Shown here in pieces: positions 28,129-37,486 of a stretch of DNA of 64,000 nucleotides. A program made the position numbers and the translations under genes. The stretch is taken from assembly GCF_002019635.1 (NCBI RefSeq), contig NZ_KV917372.1, positions 1,302,001 through 1,366,000 of the forward strand. Direction: 5' to 3'. Origin of the DNA: Metabacillus halosaccharovorans (GTDB lineage Bacteria > Bacillota > Bacilli > Bacillales > Bacillaceae). Every line of letters starts with the position of its first letter. The first letter of the stretch is position 1. The notes beneath the pieces are model-generated. The model searched no databases and was not told the origin of the DNA. It saw only the letters and a program-made list of their open reading frames with translations.

Positions 28129-28806
28129 TTACTTATGATTTTCATTTCGAAAAGGGTTTTTCCATTCCATCAACGTTCCATAATGACACGATTCTTGATC
28201 ATCCAAATAATGAGGAACAACTCCAATTGGTGTCCGACTACATCGAAGTAAAAACGTTAGAACAGGGTCTTTTAATGTCCCATTTACGACCGCTTCTACA
28301 TATTGCTCTGCTGACATATTTTCTGCTTTTTTATGATAGCCCGGCATGCGCCCTCCACCTAAAAGTCGATCTAATCCTAAGTGGATTACAACATCATACA
28401 TGGAAAGCATTAACCATTTTCCAAGACCAAATTTCCGATATGATGGCTTAACACAAATATCCACAACATAGAGTGTATTTCCGTAGGGATCATGATTTCC
28501 TATATAGCCGCCATCTGTTATCTCTTCCCAAGTGTGAGTAGGATGCTCAGGGTCAAAATGTACGATTAATCCGGTCATAGACCCTGCCATTTCTCCATCA
28601 ACTTCAATACATAGAGCTCCCTCCGGAAACAGATTGACATGATTTTTCAGCTGATCTCTATTCCACCATAAATCAGAAGGGAATGGGGGTGGAAAACTTT
28701 CTTGTTGAATTTGTATTAGTTTTTGAAAATCTTCCTTTTTATAATTGCGAATGACAGCTTTTATCGGTTTGTCTTGATCGAACACATAAAATTCTTTCCG
28801 ATACAT
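28129..28806 (-). CDS. GNAT family N-acetyltransferase
   Basis: 225 residues. The GNAT core is clear: IRNYKKEDFQKLIQIQQESFPPPFP, LCIEVDGEMAGSMTGLIV, and VVDICVKPSYRKFGLGKWLM, where RKFGLGKWL is the acetyl-CoA pyrophosphate-binding loop. It is the middle gene of the hydrolase-GNAT-GNAT operon, 12 bases from each neighbour. Fused GNAT-nitrilase proteins of about 513 residues (YhcX in Bacillus subtilis) combine the same two domains; here they are separate genes in the reverse order. AGGAGG precedes the ATG. Substrate unknown. Confidence 0.8.
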   Translation of the reverse strand: MYRKEFYVFDQDKPIKAVIRNYKKEDFQKLIQIQQESFPPPFPSDLWWNRDQLKNHVNLFPEGALCIEVDGEMAGSMTGLIVHFDPEHPTHTWEEITDGGYIGNHDPYGNTLYVVDICVKPSYRKFGLGKWLMLSMYDVVIHLGLDRLLGGGRMPGYHKKAENMSAEQYVEAVVNGTLKDPVLTFLLRCSRTPIGVVPHYLDDQESCHYGTLMEWKNPFRNENHK

Positions 28807-28818
28807 AGAAACCTCCTA

Positions 28819-29694
28819 TTAATACGTTAGTTTTTCAGGCTCCCAATCAGGATATAGATCTGTTCGTCTGTCTCTCCATGTTGTCACCGAACCACTTTGA
28901 CGCACTTTATATAAAAGCTCAAGATTCAAGTCCGCTGTCACAATCATATCTTGATTAATTTCCCCTTGTACCATGATTCCCTTTGGTGGAAACGGTACGT
29001 CATTTGGAGTAATAACTGCAGCCTGCCCAAAGTTCCCTCTCATAAAATCAACTGTTTGAAGGGAACCAACTGTACCAGTTGTGACAACATACACTTGATT
29101 CTCGATCGCTCTTGCATGACTTGTATAACGAACTCGGTGAAAGCCGTGACGATCATCAGTACATGATGGACAAAAGATCACATCAGCACCCTTTGCCTTA
29201 GCCATTCTCACAATCTCAGGAAATTCAATATCATAGCAGGTTAGCATTGCAACTGTACCTTTATCCGTTACAAAAACCTGCAGACTGTCACCAGCACTCA
29301 TATTCCATTCCTCTACTTCTGTTGGAGTAATATGAAGCTTCGCTTGCTCTGCAATTCTTCCGTCAGGATAAAACATATGGGCCACATTATACAGTTTGCC
29401 TTCTTTTTCTATAACATGTGTTCCTGCAATAATGTGCATTCCTGTTCTTATAGCATGCTCTACAAATAGTTCACGGTATCTATCTGTAAAATCTGGAAGG
29501 CGTTCTATAGGCAATGCTTTTCCGTTCTCATCTCCAATTGATAATAACTGGGTTGTAAAAAATTCTGGAAACAATATAAAATCCGATCCGAATTCTTCTG
29601 CTGTTTTAATATAATGTTCAACTTGACTAGCAAACTCTTCAAACGATCTTATTGTATGAAGGTGGTATTGAACGGCGGAAACTCTGATGTTCAT
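28819..29694 (-). CDS. carbon-nitrogen hydrolase (nitrilase superfamily)
   Basis: 291 residues with the nitrilase catalytic set: Glu in ILFPEFFTT, Lys in AKLHITPTE and Cys in LTCYDIEFPE. Members hydrolyse amides or nitriles, or transfer acyl groups. The start at 29694 (MNIRVSAVQYHLH) follows GAGGAATGTAC; upstream in-frame codons give only hydrophilic sequence and are rejected. It is the first gene of the operon with two GNAT proteins. The C-terminal half resembles the nitrilase part of YhcX-type fusion proteins. Substrate unknown. Confidence 0.85.
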   Translation of the reverse strand: MNIRVSAVQYHLHTIRSFEEFASQVEHYIKTAEEFGSDFILFPEFFTTQLLSIGDENGKALPIERLPDFTDRYRELFVEHAIRTGMHIIAGTHVIEKEGKLYNVAHMFYPDGRIAEQAKLHITPTEVEEWNMSAGDSLQVFVTDKGTVAMLTCYDIEFPEIVRMAKAKGADVIFCPSCTDDRHGFHRVRYTSHARAIENQVYVVTTGTVGSLQTVDFMRGNFGQAAVITPNDVPFPPKGIMVQGEINQDMIVTADLNLELLYKVRQSGSVTTWRDRRTDLYPDWEPEKLTY

Positions 29695-29902
29695 GTACAT
29701 TCCTCTTTCTATCATAATTATAAAAAGTTGTTTTCGTATAATTTGTTTTTTATTTATGCAATTCTTAAATACGTGTAAATTTAATCGTACTACCCACATT
29801 ATTCGATAACTTGAAACGAATCACAAGTACACACTTTCTTTTCACTAAGTATCAAAAAGTATACTATCGGATTTTACAAGGTTGGGAGAATATATTCAAT
29901 AA

Positions 29903-29933
29903 AAAAACCACAAAAAAATATAATGTGGTTTTT
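29903..29933 (-). terminator. terminator of the 87-residue protein gene
   Basis: AAAAACCACA (29903-29912) and TGTGGTTTTT (29924-29933), loop of 11, followed on the minus strand by T residues; 45 bases after the stop codon. Confidence 0.65.
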
Positions 29934-29978
29934 GAGTGTTTTCATATTAAATATTCCTATATTCAAAACATTTCTTTT

Positions 29979-30242
29979 TTAGTGATAAAGCTCTTTAACT
30001 TTCTTTAAATCATTTAATAATTGATAGATTTCATCTTGACTTAAGTGTACTGGTAACTGATCATACAATGTGATAAACTGTCCGCTTTCTTCGTGTTTAT
30101 GTTTCTCTAAATAATCATAAAGAAGGTTCAGTTGACTTTGTCTTAGCGTGGATTCAGTGTAAAATTGTTTTACTTTTTGAATTGAAAACTCATTCATTTC
30201 ATCATCAAAATCACCCGAAATAATGACACCATCTACCTTCAT
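29979..30242 (-). CDS. small hypothetical protein, 87 residues
   Basis: Hydrophilic, mostly helical protein (EFSIQKVKQFYTESTLRQSQLNLLYDYLEKHK, then DEIYQLLNDLKKVKELYH) with no signal or membrane segment. I do not recognise a family. GAGGTGAATTT stands before the ATG and terminators lie on both sides, so it is a real single-gene unit. Its function is unknown. Confidence 0.65.
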   Translation of the reverse strand: MKVDGVIISGDFDDEMNEFSIQKVKQFYTESTLRQSQLNLLYDYLEKHKHEESGQFITLYDQLPVHLSQDEIYQLLNDLKKVKELYH

Positions 30243-30307
30243 AAATTCACCTCATTTTTAGTAGTAGGATATCCTTATTTAAACTATATTACTAATGATT
30301 ATAAAAA

Positions 30308-30329
30308 AGAGGCTATAAACATAACCTCT
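30308..30329 (-). terminator. terminator of the arabinanase gene
   Basis: AGAGG-c-TAT and ATA-a-CCTCT form a stem with one mismatch and a 4-base loop, followed by TTTTTTAT on the minus strand. Confidence 0.7.
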
Positions 30330-30347
30330 CTCCCTAATACCTGCCAA

Positions 30348-32726
30348 CTATTTTGTTTTTGCTAATTCAACTATTTCATCTGCAGATATTGAACCTCTGT
30401 AAATTCTTAGTTCATCCATAAGCCCTTTATATGGCGTATCCCACCAATTGACTCCTAAACTGAATACTCCATTTGTTGTTGTGAACACATGTGGAAAATC
30501 AGTCCCTTTAAATGTTTCTTTTCCATTCACATAAACAGTAATTGTACCTTGCTTCACCGTAAATGCAAGATGTGCCCATTTATTTGGTTGAATTGACTGG
30601 CCTGTATTGGCATCATACCAATTTGTTCCTGCCCAAACCATCGTATGATGACTTACCCCGGAATGCCCCTTGGGTACCAGGCTGATCCAATGATTCGAAT
30701 CTCTTGCACCAAAAAATGCGGTTGTATATTCAGTTAGCGCATCGGGTTTTAACCATAGCGCAACCGAATATGAATCACTATCAATTAAACCATCTGGTAA
30801 TCGAATTCCTGATTGCCCATTAAACTTCACTGACCTTCCAAACTCAGTTTCAATATAATCGATAATGCCACCACTGTTGTCTACTCTGTCACCAGTTATG
30901 ATTCCTTCTTTATCTTTTTGTGTACTGTCCGATAAATTCCCTTCAAATTTATAATGTGCGACAATACCATTTGGTTTTTGGGGCAAAATTGTGATCGTGA
31001 ATTGTTTTTGAGTAGATACATCACCTTTTGCGATCGTTGCCGTCAAGGTCAGGGTTACCGGGTCTTTTCCAGCTTCTGGTCTTGTAATGACTCCTTTATC
31101 TGTCATTACATCATGATTCGATGATACCCATGTAATAGTCGTTCCTCTTGTTCCTTCAATTGGAAGAGTTACATTACTCATTATATTGCTTGTATCTCCC
31201 AAATTCAGATCTGCCTTTACATCCTCTATGATTTCCTGATCTGTTCTATCTTTCGTTTTACTTCCCCAAAGGGCTATACCCTCTTTTGAAAGGACACTAA
31301 ATGTCATCACATGATCTTGTGCTACTTCATCCCACTGACGTAAAAATATACCACTATACACTTTTCCACCTATTTTTAGCTCGGCATTGTAATGCCCTGT
31401 TTTCTTCCAAGTTCCATTTAAACTTCCGCTGATTTTGTTGTTTTTCTCAAGTGTTATAGACACCGGCTTTTTCACTTCAGCTGATATATCTTTTTCATGG
31501 TTAATCATTTGATAGGTTCCGATAACATTGTCCCTTTTTATCTTTTCAATTGTTTCCCCTGCAAAACGATACGGTGCGATAACAGGCCAGCCATTTTTAT
31601 TCATAAACATTTGGTGAACGCGAATTTCATGATGTTCACCTTTTTCTGGAAAACGTGTATGGAAGATGATAAATTGCTTGCCTGTTTTTGAATCATAGTA
31701 AGTTGAATTATGGCCTGGCGAGACATAGCCAGCACCAATCCCTTCTCCCGGATCCCCGATCTTTCGTTCGAACAAATGATTACCCATTAACTTAACGGCA
31801 TAGGGTTCAATTGATTTATCATCAAATAATGGTACAGTTGGATCTGCTTTTACATTGATCATCTCATTTCCTTCGGCATCATAATAAGGTCCATCCGGTT
31901 TTTTTGAACGAATGACTCTTACATTGTAACCACCAGTCGCGTCCAGCCCTCCAAAAGATAGGTACATATAATAATAGTTTGTATCAGGGTGATATTGAAT
32001 GTATGCCCCTTCAATTCTACTATGATTTCCACCTATCAGCTTCTTCCCATAACCTTGATCCGGTAACGGGAACCCTGTTTTTGGATCCATTTCTAAAATA
32101 AAAATTCCACCTGAGTATGATCCGTACAACATCCAAAGCTTCCCCTTTTCATCAAAAAATGTATCAGGGTCTACAACATTAGGATGCTTAGTAGCATCAT
32201 AGATTGTTCCGTCTTCACTCGGTTCTCCCCACATTCCTGATTTTAAGAAAATTCCTTTGTCCTTATACGGTCCTTCAATATTATCAGCAACCGCAATACC
32301 TAAAGCAGATCTTGGTGAATCTCCTTTACATGCATTGTAATACATATAAAACTTTCCATCCTCAAGCTGAATAACATCCGCTGCCCAAAGTGTATCTGTT
32401 TGTGCCCAATCAAATGTATCCTTTAATTCCTTTACTACATCCTCAAACAATGGATTTGTCACATTTGCACCAGAAGCTACAAGTTCCCAATTCATCAAGT
32501 CTTTGGATTTTGCTGCTGCTAAATGAGACCCGAACACATAGTAATCATTTTGTACTTTTATAATAGAAGGATCATGAACAGATGCATTTGTAAATTTAGG
32601 TTTATCTGCTGTATTCACCTTTTGATTCATCATTTTTTTCTCCTTGGTTGTATCTGCCTCCATGGCGATCACTAAGGTTGGAATCATAATCACAAACACT
32701 AGTAAAACTAGCCATTTTTTCACCAT
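30348..32726 (-). CDS. secreted GH43 endo-1,5-alpha-L-arabinanase
   Basis: 792 residues with a signal peptide (first 21 residues). Residues 45-400 are a GH43 five-bladed propeller, with catalytic Asp52 (VHDPSII), an Asp in VVDPDTF (186/188) and Glu239 (RIEGAYI). A beta domain (about 400-490), an Ig-like domain (about 500-590, TWVSSNHDVMTDKGVITRP), and a C-terminal LamG-like domain (about 595-790, VALWLKPDALTEYTT, ELRIYRGSISADEIVEL) follow. The arrangement resembles Abn2 (YxiA) of Bacillus subtilis with extra modules. It would cut arabinan side chains of pectin outside the cell and feed the arabino-oligosaccharide importer encoded upstream. A strong terminator separates it from that operon, so it is transcribed on its own. 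AGGAGAGGG precedes the ATG. Confidence 0.88.
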   Translation of the reverse strand: MVKKWLVLLVFVIMIPTLVIAMEADTTKEKKMMNQKVNTADKPKFTNASVHDPSIIKVQNDYYVFGSHLAAAKSKDLMNWELVASGANVTNPLFEDVVKELKDTFDWAQTDTLWAADVIQLEDGKFYMYYNACKGDSPRSALGIAVADNIEGPYKDKGIFLKSGMWGEPSEDGTIYDATKHPNVVDPDTFFDEKGKLWMLYGSYSGGIFILEMDPKTGFPLPDQGYGKKLIGGNHSRIEGAYIQYHPDTNYYYMYLSFGGLDATGGYNVRVIRSKKPDGPYYDAEGNEMINVKADPTVPLFDDKSIEPYAVKLMGNHLFERKIGDPGEGIGAGYVSPGHNSTYYDSKTGKQFIIFHTRFPEKGEHHEIRVHQMFMNKNGWPVIAPYRFAGETIEKIKRDNVIGTYQMINHEKDISAEVKKPVSITLEKNNKISGSLNGTWKKTGHYNAELKIGGKVYSGIFLRQWDEVAQDHVMTFSVLSKEGIALWGSKTKDRTDQEIIEDVKADLNLGDTSNIMSNVTLPIEGTRGTTITWVSSNHDVMTDKGVITRPEAGKDPVTLTLTATIAKGDVSTQKQFTITILPQKPNGIVAHYKFEGNLSDSTQKDKEGIITGDRVDNSGGIIDYIETEFGRSVKFNGQSGIRLPDGLIDSDSYSVALWLKPDALTEYTTAFFGARDSNHWISLVPKGHSGVSHHTMVWAGTNWYDANTGQSIQPNKWAHLAFTVKQGTITVYVNGKETFKGTDFPHVFTTTNGVFSLGVNWWDTPYKGLMDELRIYRGSISADEIVELAKTK

Positions 32727-32760
32727 ACATCCCTCTCCTATCTTTTAACTTCAAAAAAAA

Positions 32761-32813
32761 TAGAAGATCACTACGTTAAATCTTCATTAACATTCATAAG
32801 TAGTGATCTTCTA
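32761..32813 (-). terminator. terminator of the arabino-oligosaccharide operon
   Basis: A perfect 14-base inverted repeat, TAGAAGATCACTAC (32761-32774) and its complement (32800-32813), followed on the minus strand by eight T residues. Confidence 0.85.
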
Positions 32814-32819
32814 AAGTTG

Positions 32820-33089
32820 TTACCATTTTGGTCCATTTGGATGTGGACATTGTTTATATGATAGTTTTGTTCGAAATTCCACATAACACCCGCAATGTAA
32901 ACATGTTGTTTCACTTGAAAGAGAAGGACAGCTTAAACAGATGTCCATTCTCTTTTGATACAGCGAATCATTCACTAAATTGATTTCAAGCTCTAGTTGC
33001 TCTTGAACTAGCTTAGAAATTTGTGGTTTTGATCTATGTTCAACCTGGAAACAGCCTTTACAGTTTCTTTTTGATTCTATTTCTATCAT
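32820..33089 (-). CDS. small cysteine-rich protein (DUF6171-like)
   Basis: 89 residues with cysteines arranged as CKGC near the N-terminus, then [20 protein letters not shown] and a final CPHPNGPKW. The pattern suggests one or two zinc sites and matches small Bacillus proteins of the DUF6171 type, of unknown role. Its ATG overlaps the abfA stop codon by 4 bases (ATGA), so it is translationally coupled to abfA and closes the arabinan operon. It is not an obvious carbohydrate protein; the coupling is notable. Confidence 0.75.
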   Translation of the reverse strand: MIEIESKRNCKGCFQVEHRSKPQISKLVQEQLELEINLVNDSLYQKRMDICLSCPSLSSETTCLHCGCYVEFRTKLSYKQCPHPNGPKW

Positions 33090-34576
33090 GATGCTGTTAT
33101 TAAAAGAACTGACATAGGCGGTATTTCAAATGACAGTTCATTCTCATTTACATTTAATCCTTCAAATACAGCAGGTTCTACAGCATTTGGATCTTCAAAT
33201 GTATTTCTGTCATTCATATTTTCAGATGTTAAAATTTTCCCTCTAACCTGTGTCACATTTTTATCTAGTAAACCTCTTAATTCAATTGTTACAGGTGCTG
33301 AGTCCTGATTGCTTACATTACATAATGTAATATTCACTTCACCTTTCGTATTTTTTGAAGCTGATAGATGAACAGAAGGGATTTCTTCTTCCTTCCCCTT
33401 AAATGTTGATGTTGCAGCTTCAACCGTTAGACAAGCAGCATCTTGATGAACCTTATACATATCAAAAACATGATAAGTCGGAGTTAAAATCATATTTTCT
33501 CCTTCTGTTAAGACCATTGCTTGAAGAACGTTTACTGTTTGGGCAATGTTAGCCATTTGGACACGATCACAATGGTTGTTAAAAATATTTAGGGTAATAC
33601 TCGCTACAAGCGCATCACGAATCGTATTTTGTTGATATAAAAACCCCGGATTTGTACCAGGCTCTACATCAAACCATGTGCCCCATTCATCTACAATCAT
33701 GCCCACTCGTTTTTCCGGATCATATTTATCCATGATCGTACCATGTTTTGTTACAAGCTCATCCATATGTAGAGCCTTTTTCATCGTAGTGAACCATTCA
33801 TCTTCAGTAAAGTCTGTTGCAGAGCCTTTCCCTAACCAAAAGTCACCTGGAATTGTATAGTAATGAAGGCTTAACCCATCCATAAAACGACCTGCAGTAC
33901 GCATTAACACTTCTGTCCAGTTATAGTCGTCTACATTTGCTCCTCCGGCAATTTTGTAAATTTTATTATCTCCATAGTTTCTTACATAGGTCTGGAATTG
34001 GCGATAAAGATCTGCATAATATTCGGGACGCATATTTCCACCACAGCCCCAGTTTTCATTACCTACTCCGAAATAAGTTAATTTCCATGGTTCTTCTCGG
34101 CCATTTTCACTTCTCCAGTTAGCCATTGGAGATTCTCCATCAAATGTCATATATTCAACCCATTCTGACATTTCCTGAACTGTTCCGCTTCCAACATTCC
34201 CGCAAATATATGGCTCACACTCCAGTAACTCACAAAGAAGCATAAATTCATGTGTACCGAAATGGTTGTTTTCTACAACTCCACCCCAGTGGGTATTAAC
34301 CATTCTTTTTCTGTTTTCTCGCGGACCAACACCATCTTTCCAATGATACTCATCAGCAAAACAGCCACCCGGCCAGCGTAGTACTGGAATATTTAAATTT
34401 TTTAGCGCTTGAAGAACATCATTCCGAATTCCTTTTGTGTTAGGAATAGCAGAATCTTCTCCCACCCAAATTCCTTCATAAATACAACGCCCAAGATGTT
34501 CTGCGAAGTGCCCGTAAATATTTTTATTTATTTTTCCCTTTTCAATATCTGCATTGATAATAATTGAATTACCCAT
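33086..34576 (-). CDS. abfA: intracellular alpha-L-arabinofuranosidase, GH51
   Basis: 496 residues, no signal peptide. The acid/base is Glu174 in GVGNENWG and the nucleophile is Glu297 in IVDEWGTW, at the positions expected for GH51 enzymes. It removes terminal arabinose from arabino-oligosaccharides taken up by the importer upstream. The ATG at 34576 lies eight bases after AGGAG; a GTG three codons upstream overlaps that site. It lies 28 bases after the GH43 gene. The closest known parallels are AbfA of Bacillus subtilis and Geobacillus. Confidence 0.93.
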   Translation of the reverse strand: MGNSIIINADIEKGKINKNIYGHFAEHLGRCIYEGIWVGEDSAIPNTKGIRNDVLQALKNLNIPVLRWPGGCFADEYHWKDGVGPRENRKRMVNTHWGGVVENNHFGTHEFMLLCELLECEPYICGNVGSGTVQEMSEWVEYMTFDGESPMANWRSENGREEPWKLTYFGVGNENWGCGGNMRPEYYADLYRQFQTYVRNYGDNKIYKIAGGANVDDYNWTEVLMRTAGRFMDGLSLHYYTIPGDFWLGKGSATDFTEDEWFTTMKKALHMDELVTKHGTIMDKYDPEKRVGMIVDEWGTWFDVEPGTNPGFLYQQNTIRDALVASITLNIFNNHCDRVQMANIAQTVNVLQAMVLTEGENMILTPTYHVFDMYKVHQDAACLTVEAATSTFKGKEEEIPSVHLSASKNTKGEVNITLCNVSNQDSAPVTIELRGLLDKNVTQVRGKILTSENMNDRNTFEDPNAVEPAVFEGLNVNENELSFEIPPMSVLLITAS

Positions 34577-34604
34577 TTCAATCACTCCTACACTATTAGT
34601 CTAT

Positions 34605-35573
34605 TTATTTTTTACTAACTTCACGATCCGGAACAGGGTTTCCGAATACAGGTAGTCCATCTTCTCTCCAAGTAAACACCTGTGCACGTGTATGACGATT
34701 TGGATCGTATAATGGATCACCTTCAATCTCTTTATAATTTCTTGCATGATACACCATTACATCTTCATTTCCATCCTCTGAAACCGTAAAACTATTATGC
34801 CCAGGGCCATATTGACCTGTTTGCTCATTTGTTTGGAAAACAGGTTCAGTTAATTTAGTCCATGAAGCCGGATTCAGTAAGTCTGCATCCGCAGAGGCAT
34901 ACAATAACCCCATACAATAATGATGATTTGTCGCACTAGCTGAAAAGGAAACAATAATTTTTCCATTTCGCTTTAATACAGCAGGACCTTCATTAACGAG
35001 GAATCCTATTTTTTCCCAATCATATTCAGGAGTTGTAATCATCACTTGTTCACCTGTAATTGTCCAAGGATTTTCCATCTTTGCGATATATAAATTAGAA
35101 TTACCTTTAATGCCCGGATCTTTCTGAGGCCAAATAAGATAACGCACGCCTTTATGCTCAAAGGTTGTTGCATCAAGAGCAAATGTTTCCCATTTTGTTT
35201 TAATCTGGCCTTTTTCTTCCCATGTTCCTTCTAAAGGATTTGCCGACTTATTTTCAAGCACATACATACGATGATCAAATAATCCTTCATTTGTTTCAGC
35301 TGTTCTAGCTGCGGCAAAATAAATGTACCAAGCTCCATCGATATAATGAATTTCAGGTGCCCAAATATTCGCACTCATCGGACCACGATCATATTTTCTC
35401 CAAGCCACAACAGGCTCTGCCTCTCCTAAACCTTGAATAGTGGTTGCTCTGCGAACTTCAATACGATCATATTCAGGGACAGATGCAGTAAAGTAATAAT
35501 AGCCATCAACATGCTTATATACCCAAGGGTCTGCACGCTGATCAATAATTGGATTTTGATACTTATTTGACAT
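34605..35573 (-). CDS. intracellular GH43 arabinosidase
   Basis: 322 residues without a signal peptide. It has the GH43 propeller start QNPIIDQRADPWVYKHVDGYYYFTAS, the second acidic site around ALDATTFEHKGVRYLIWP, and a catalytic Glu candidate in FLVNEGPAVLK. The pattern is nearest to GH43 exo-alpha-1,5-L-arabinofuranosidases. It would shorten imported arabino-oligosaccharides together with the GH51 enzyme encoded next. AAGGAGAG precedes the ATG. It is 28 bases downstream of the importer permease. Specificity (arabinose versus xylose) is inferred from the operon. Confidence 0.85.
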   Translation of the reverse strand: MSNKYQNPIIDQRADPWVYKHVDGYYYFTASVPEYDRIEVRRATTIQGLGEAEPVVAWRKYDRGPMSANIWAPEIHYIDGAWYIYFAAARTAETNEGLFDHRMYVLENKSANPLEGTWEEKGQIKTKWETFALDATTFEHKGVRYLIWPQKDPGIKGNSNLYIAKMENPWTITGEQVMITTPEYDWEKIGFLVNEGPAVLKRNGKIIVSFSASATNHHYCMGLLYASADADLLNPASWTKLTEPVFQTNEQTGQYGPGHNSFTVSEDGNEDVMVYHARNYKEIEGDPLYDPNRHTRAQVFTWREDGLPVFGNPVPDREVSKK

Positions 35574-35601
35574 AATAAACTCTCCTTTTCCGGAAAACTA
35601 T

Positions 35602-36465
35602 TTATCCTTTAATTCCAGTCATTGTAATCCCTTCTATAAATTGCTTTTGAGCAAAGAAGAACATAAGAATTGTTGGGATTAGCGCTAATACGGACCCGGC
35701 CATAATGAGTGTCCATTCTGATGTATAATAACCATTAAAGGATGCCAATACCAATTGAAGTGTAAACTTTTCAGGCGTATTAATGTAAATTAATGGTCCA
35801 AGGAAATCATTATATCCAGCCAAAAACCATAAAATAGCTTGTGTGACAATTGCCGGCTTTGCCAACGGTAAAATGATTCTGATAAAAATTCCAAAATAAC
35901 CTAAACCATCGATTTTCGCAGCCTCTATTAATTCATCAGGAATGGTCATAAAAAACTGTCTTAGAAAAAAGATTGCCATTGCCGTACCAAACATTCCCGG
36001 TATAATTAATGGCATCCACGTGTCCAGCCAACCTAAATCTCTAAAAATGATAAAAGTCGGTACCATCGTAACAACACCTGGCAGCATAATTGTCGCTAAA
36101 AGAACGAGAAATAACTTATCCCTTCCTGGAAACTTTAATTTCGAAAACCCAAATGCTGCTAATGAGCTTGTAAACACCCCGATTACAGTAGGCGGGATAA
36201 TGACCGCAAACGTATTCATAAAACCTCTTAACAAATTTGCTTCAGTTAAAACTGTCCAATAATTCTCCCAAACAAACTTTTCAGGAATCCATTGAGGAGG
36301 CATTGTAAAAACTGCCCCTTCCGGCTTTAGGGACGTTGATAACATCCAGAAAAATGGTATAGCCATAATAAAACCACCAATAATTAAAAACACATATGCA
36401 GCGATCTTTTGAATGAGTCGTATGTTCTTTACGTTTTTATTCCAAGCAACACTTGTCGCAGACAT
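35602..36465 (-). CDS. araQ: arabino-oligosaccharide ABC importer permease (AraQ-like)
   Basis: MalG-type permease, 287 residues, six predicted membrane segments, with the EAA loop ELIEAAKIDGLGYFGI near residue 185 and the C-terminal IEGITMTGIKG. I choose the ATG at 36465, nine bases after AAGGAA; a GTG three codons earlier would directly abut the ribosome site. It follows the partner permease by 16 bases. No ATPase gene is present in the operon. The substrate is inferred from the arabinosidase genes downstream; the symbol is by analogy with araNPQ. Confidence 0.82.
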   Translation of the reverse strand: MSATSVAWNKNVKNIRLIQKIAAYVFLIIGGFIMAIPFFWMLSTSLKPEGAVFTMPPQWIPEKFVWENYWTVLTEANLLRGFMNTFAVIIPPTVIGVFTSSLAAFGFSKLKFPGRDKLFLVLLATIMLPGVVTMVPTFIIFRDLGWLDTWMPLIIPGMFGTAMAIFFLRQFFMTIPDELIEAAKIDGLGYFGIFIRIILPLAKPAIVTQAILWFLAGYNDFLGPLIYINTPEKFTLQLVLASFNGYYTSEWTLIMAGSVLALIPTILMFFFAQKQFIEGITMTGIKG

Positions 36466-36481
36466 ATTCTTCACTTCCTTA

Positions 36482-37408
36482 TTAATAATGAACCCAACGT
36501 TTACTTAGTTTAAAATTAATTAATGTAATGATTAAGATAATAATTCCTAATACCCAAGCCATTGCTGATGCATAGCCCATTTCCATGTAACGGAATGCAT
36601 TTAGGAATAAGTAGTAAACAACAGTCGTTGTGGAATAATTCGGACCACCTTCAGTCATGATCATAAATCGTTGGAAATCCTGAAGAGCTCCAATGATAGA
36701 GGTAATCAGAATAAAGAATGTTGTCGGTGATATAGATGGAATCGTGACAAACCTTAACTTTTGCCAAATGTTAGCTCCATCGATATCTGCTGCTTCGTAA
36801 AGATTTTTTGGTACAGACTGAAGTGCTGCTAAATATAAAATCATATTGATTCCCAATCCGCCCCAAACACCTTGAATAATCATTGCAGGCATCGCCCAAT
36901 TTTCATCACTCAGCCAAGGCGGCCCTGTAATGCCGATATAACCAAGCAGGACATTTAATAATCCGAAATCCGAGTTAAAAATCCATTTCCACAGCAAAGA
37001 TATTGCAACGATGGAGCACACTGTTGGTAGAAAAAAGGCTGTTCGAAACAAAGATAGTCCCTTTACTTTCTGGTTTAAAGCTATGGCAATAAACAAAGCA
37101 ATCACCATACCAAAAGGAATTCCTAATGCAGCATAAAATGTATTAAAAACTGTCTTCCAAAACAAATCATCTTCAAAAAATAATCTCTTGTAGTTTTCTA
37201 AACCATTGAATTGAGCTGGTGTATATAAATCAAACTTTGTAAAACTGACGTAAACGGAAAATAACATTGGGATAAAAGCAAAGCAGAGAAATCCAATTAA
37301 AGGCGGGGCAACAAACAAGTATCCCCACATATATTCTGATTTGAATCTTCTTTTCTTCTTCACGTTTATCTCAGCTTTCTTCGTCTTTGTTGCTGTCTGC
37401 GTTATCAT
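36482..37408 (-). CDS. araP: arabino-oligosaccharide ABC importer permease (AraP-like)
   Basis: MalF-type permease, 308 residues, starting with a basic cytoplasmic tail (KKKRRFKSE) and containing six membrane segments and the EAA loop LYEAADIDGANIWQKL. The C-terminus FKLSKRWVHY is the same as in MelD-type permeases. AAAGGGTG lies before the ATG. A stem-loop separates it from the binding-protein gene. Forms the channel with the AraQ-like subunit. Confidence 0.82.
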   Translation of the reverse strand: MITQTATKTKKAEINVKKKRRFKSEYMWGYLFVAPPLIGFLCFAFIPMLFSVYVSFTKFDLYTPAQFNGLENYKRLFFEDDLFWKTVFNTFYAALGIPFGMVIALFIAIALNQKVKGLSLFRTAFFLPTVCSIVAISLLWKWIFNSDFGLLNVLLGYIGITGPPWLSDENWAMPAMIIQGVWGGLGINMILYLAALQSVPKNLYEAADIDGANIWQKLRFVTIPSISPTTFFILITSIIGALQDFQRFMIMTEGGPNYSTTTVVYYLFLNAFRYMEMGYASAMAWVLGIIILIITLINFKLSKRWVHY

Positions 37409-37442
37409 GTTATCACCCTTTCTATCACAGATATTTCAAACC

Positions 37443-37475
37443 TAGAGGGGAATGTACAAATTCATTTCCCCTCTA
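37443..37475 (-). other. stem-loop between araN-like and araP-like genes
   Basis: TAGAGGGGAA (37443-37452) pairs perfectly with TTCCCCTCTA (37466-37475), loop of 13 bases, 11 bases after the binding-protein stop codon. There is no long T run. This is the third sugar operon in the window with a hairpin in the same place. Confidence 0.7.
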
Positions 37476-37486
37476 TACGCAGTGTG

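Noticed and set aside
28129-29694. Broken YhcX-type fusion gene (frameshift between GNAT and hydrolase)
   Set aside because: The two domains are in reverse order and each gene has its own ribosome site and start, so they are separate genes and not a broken fusion.
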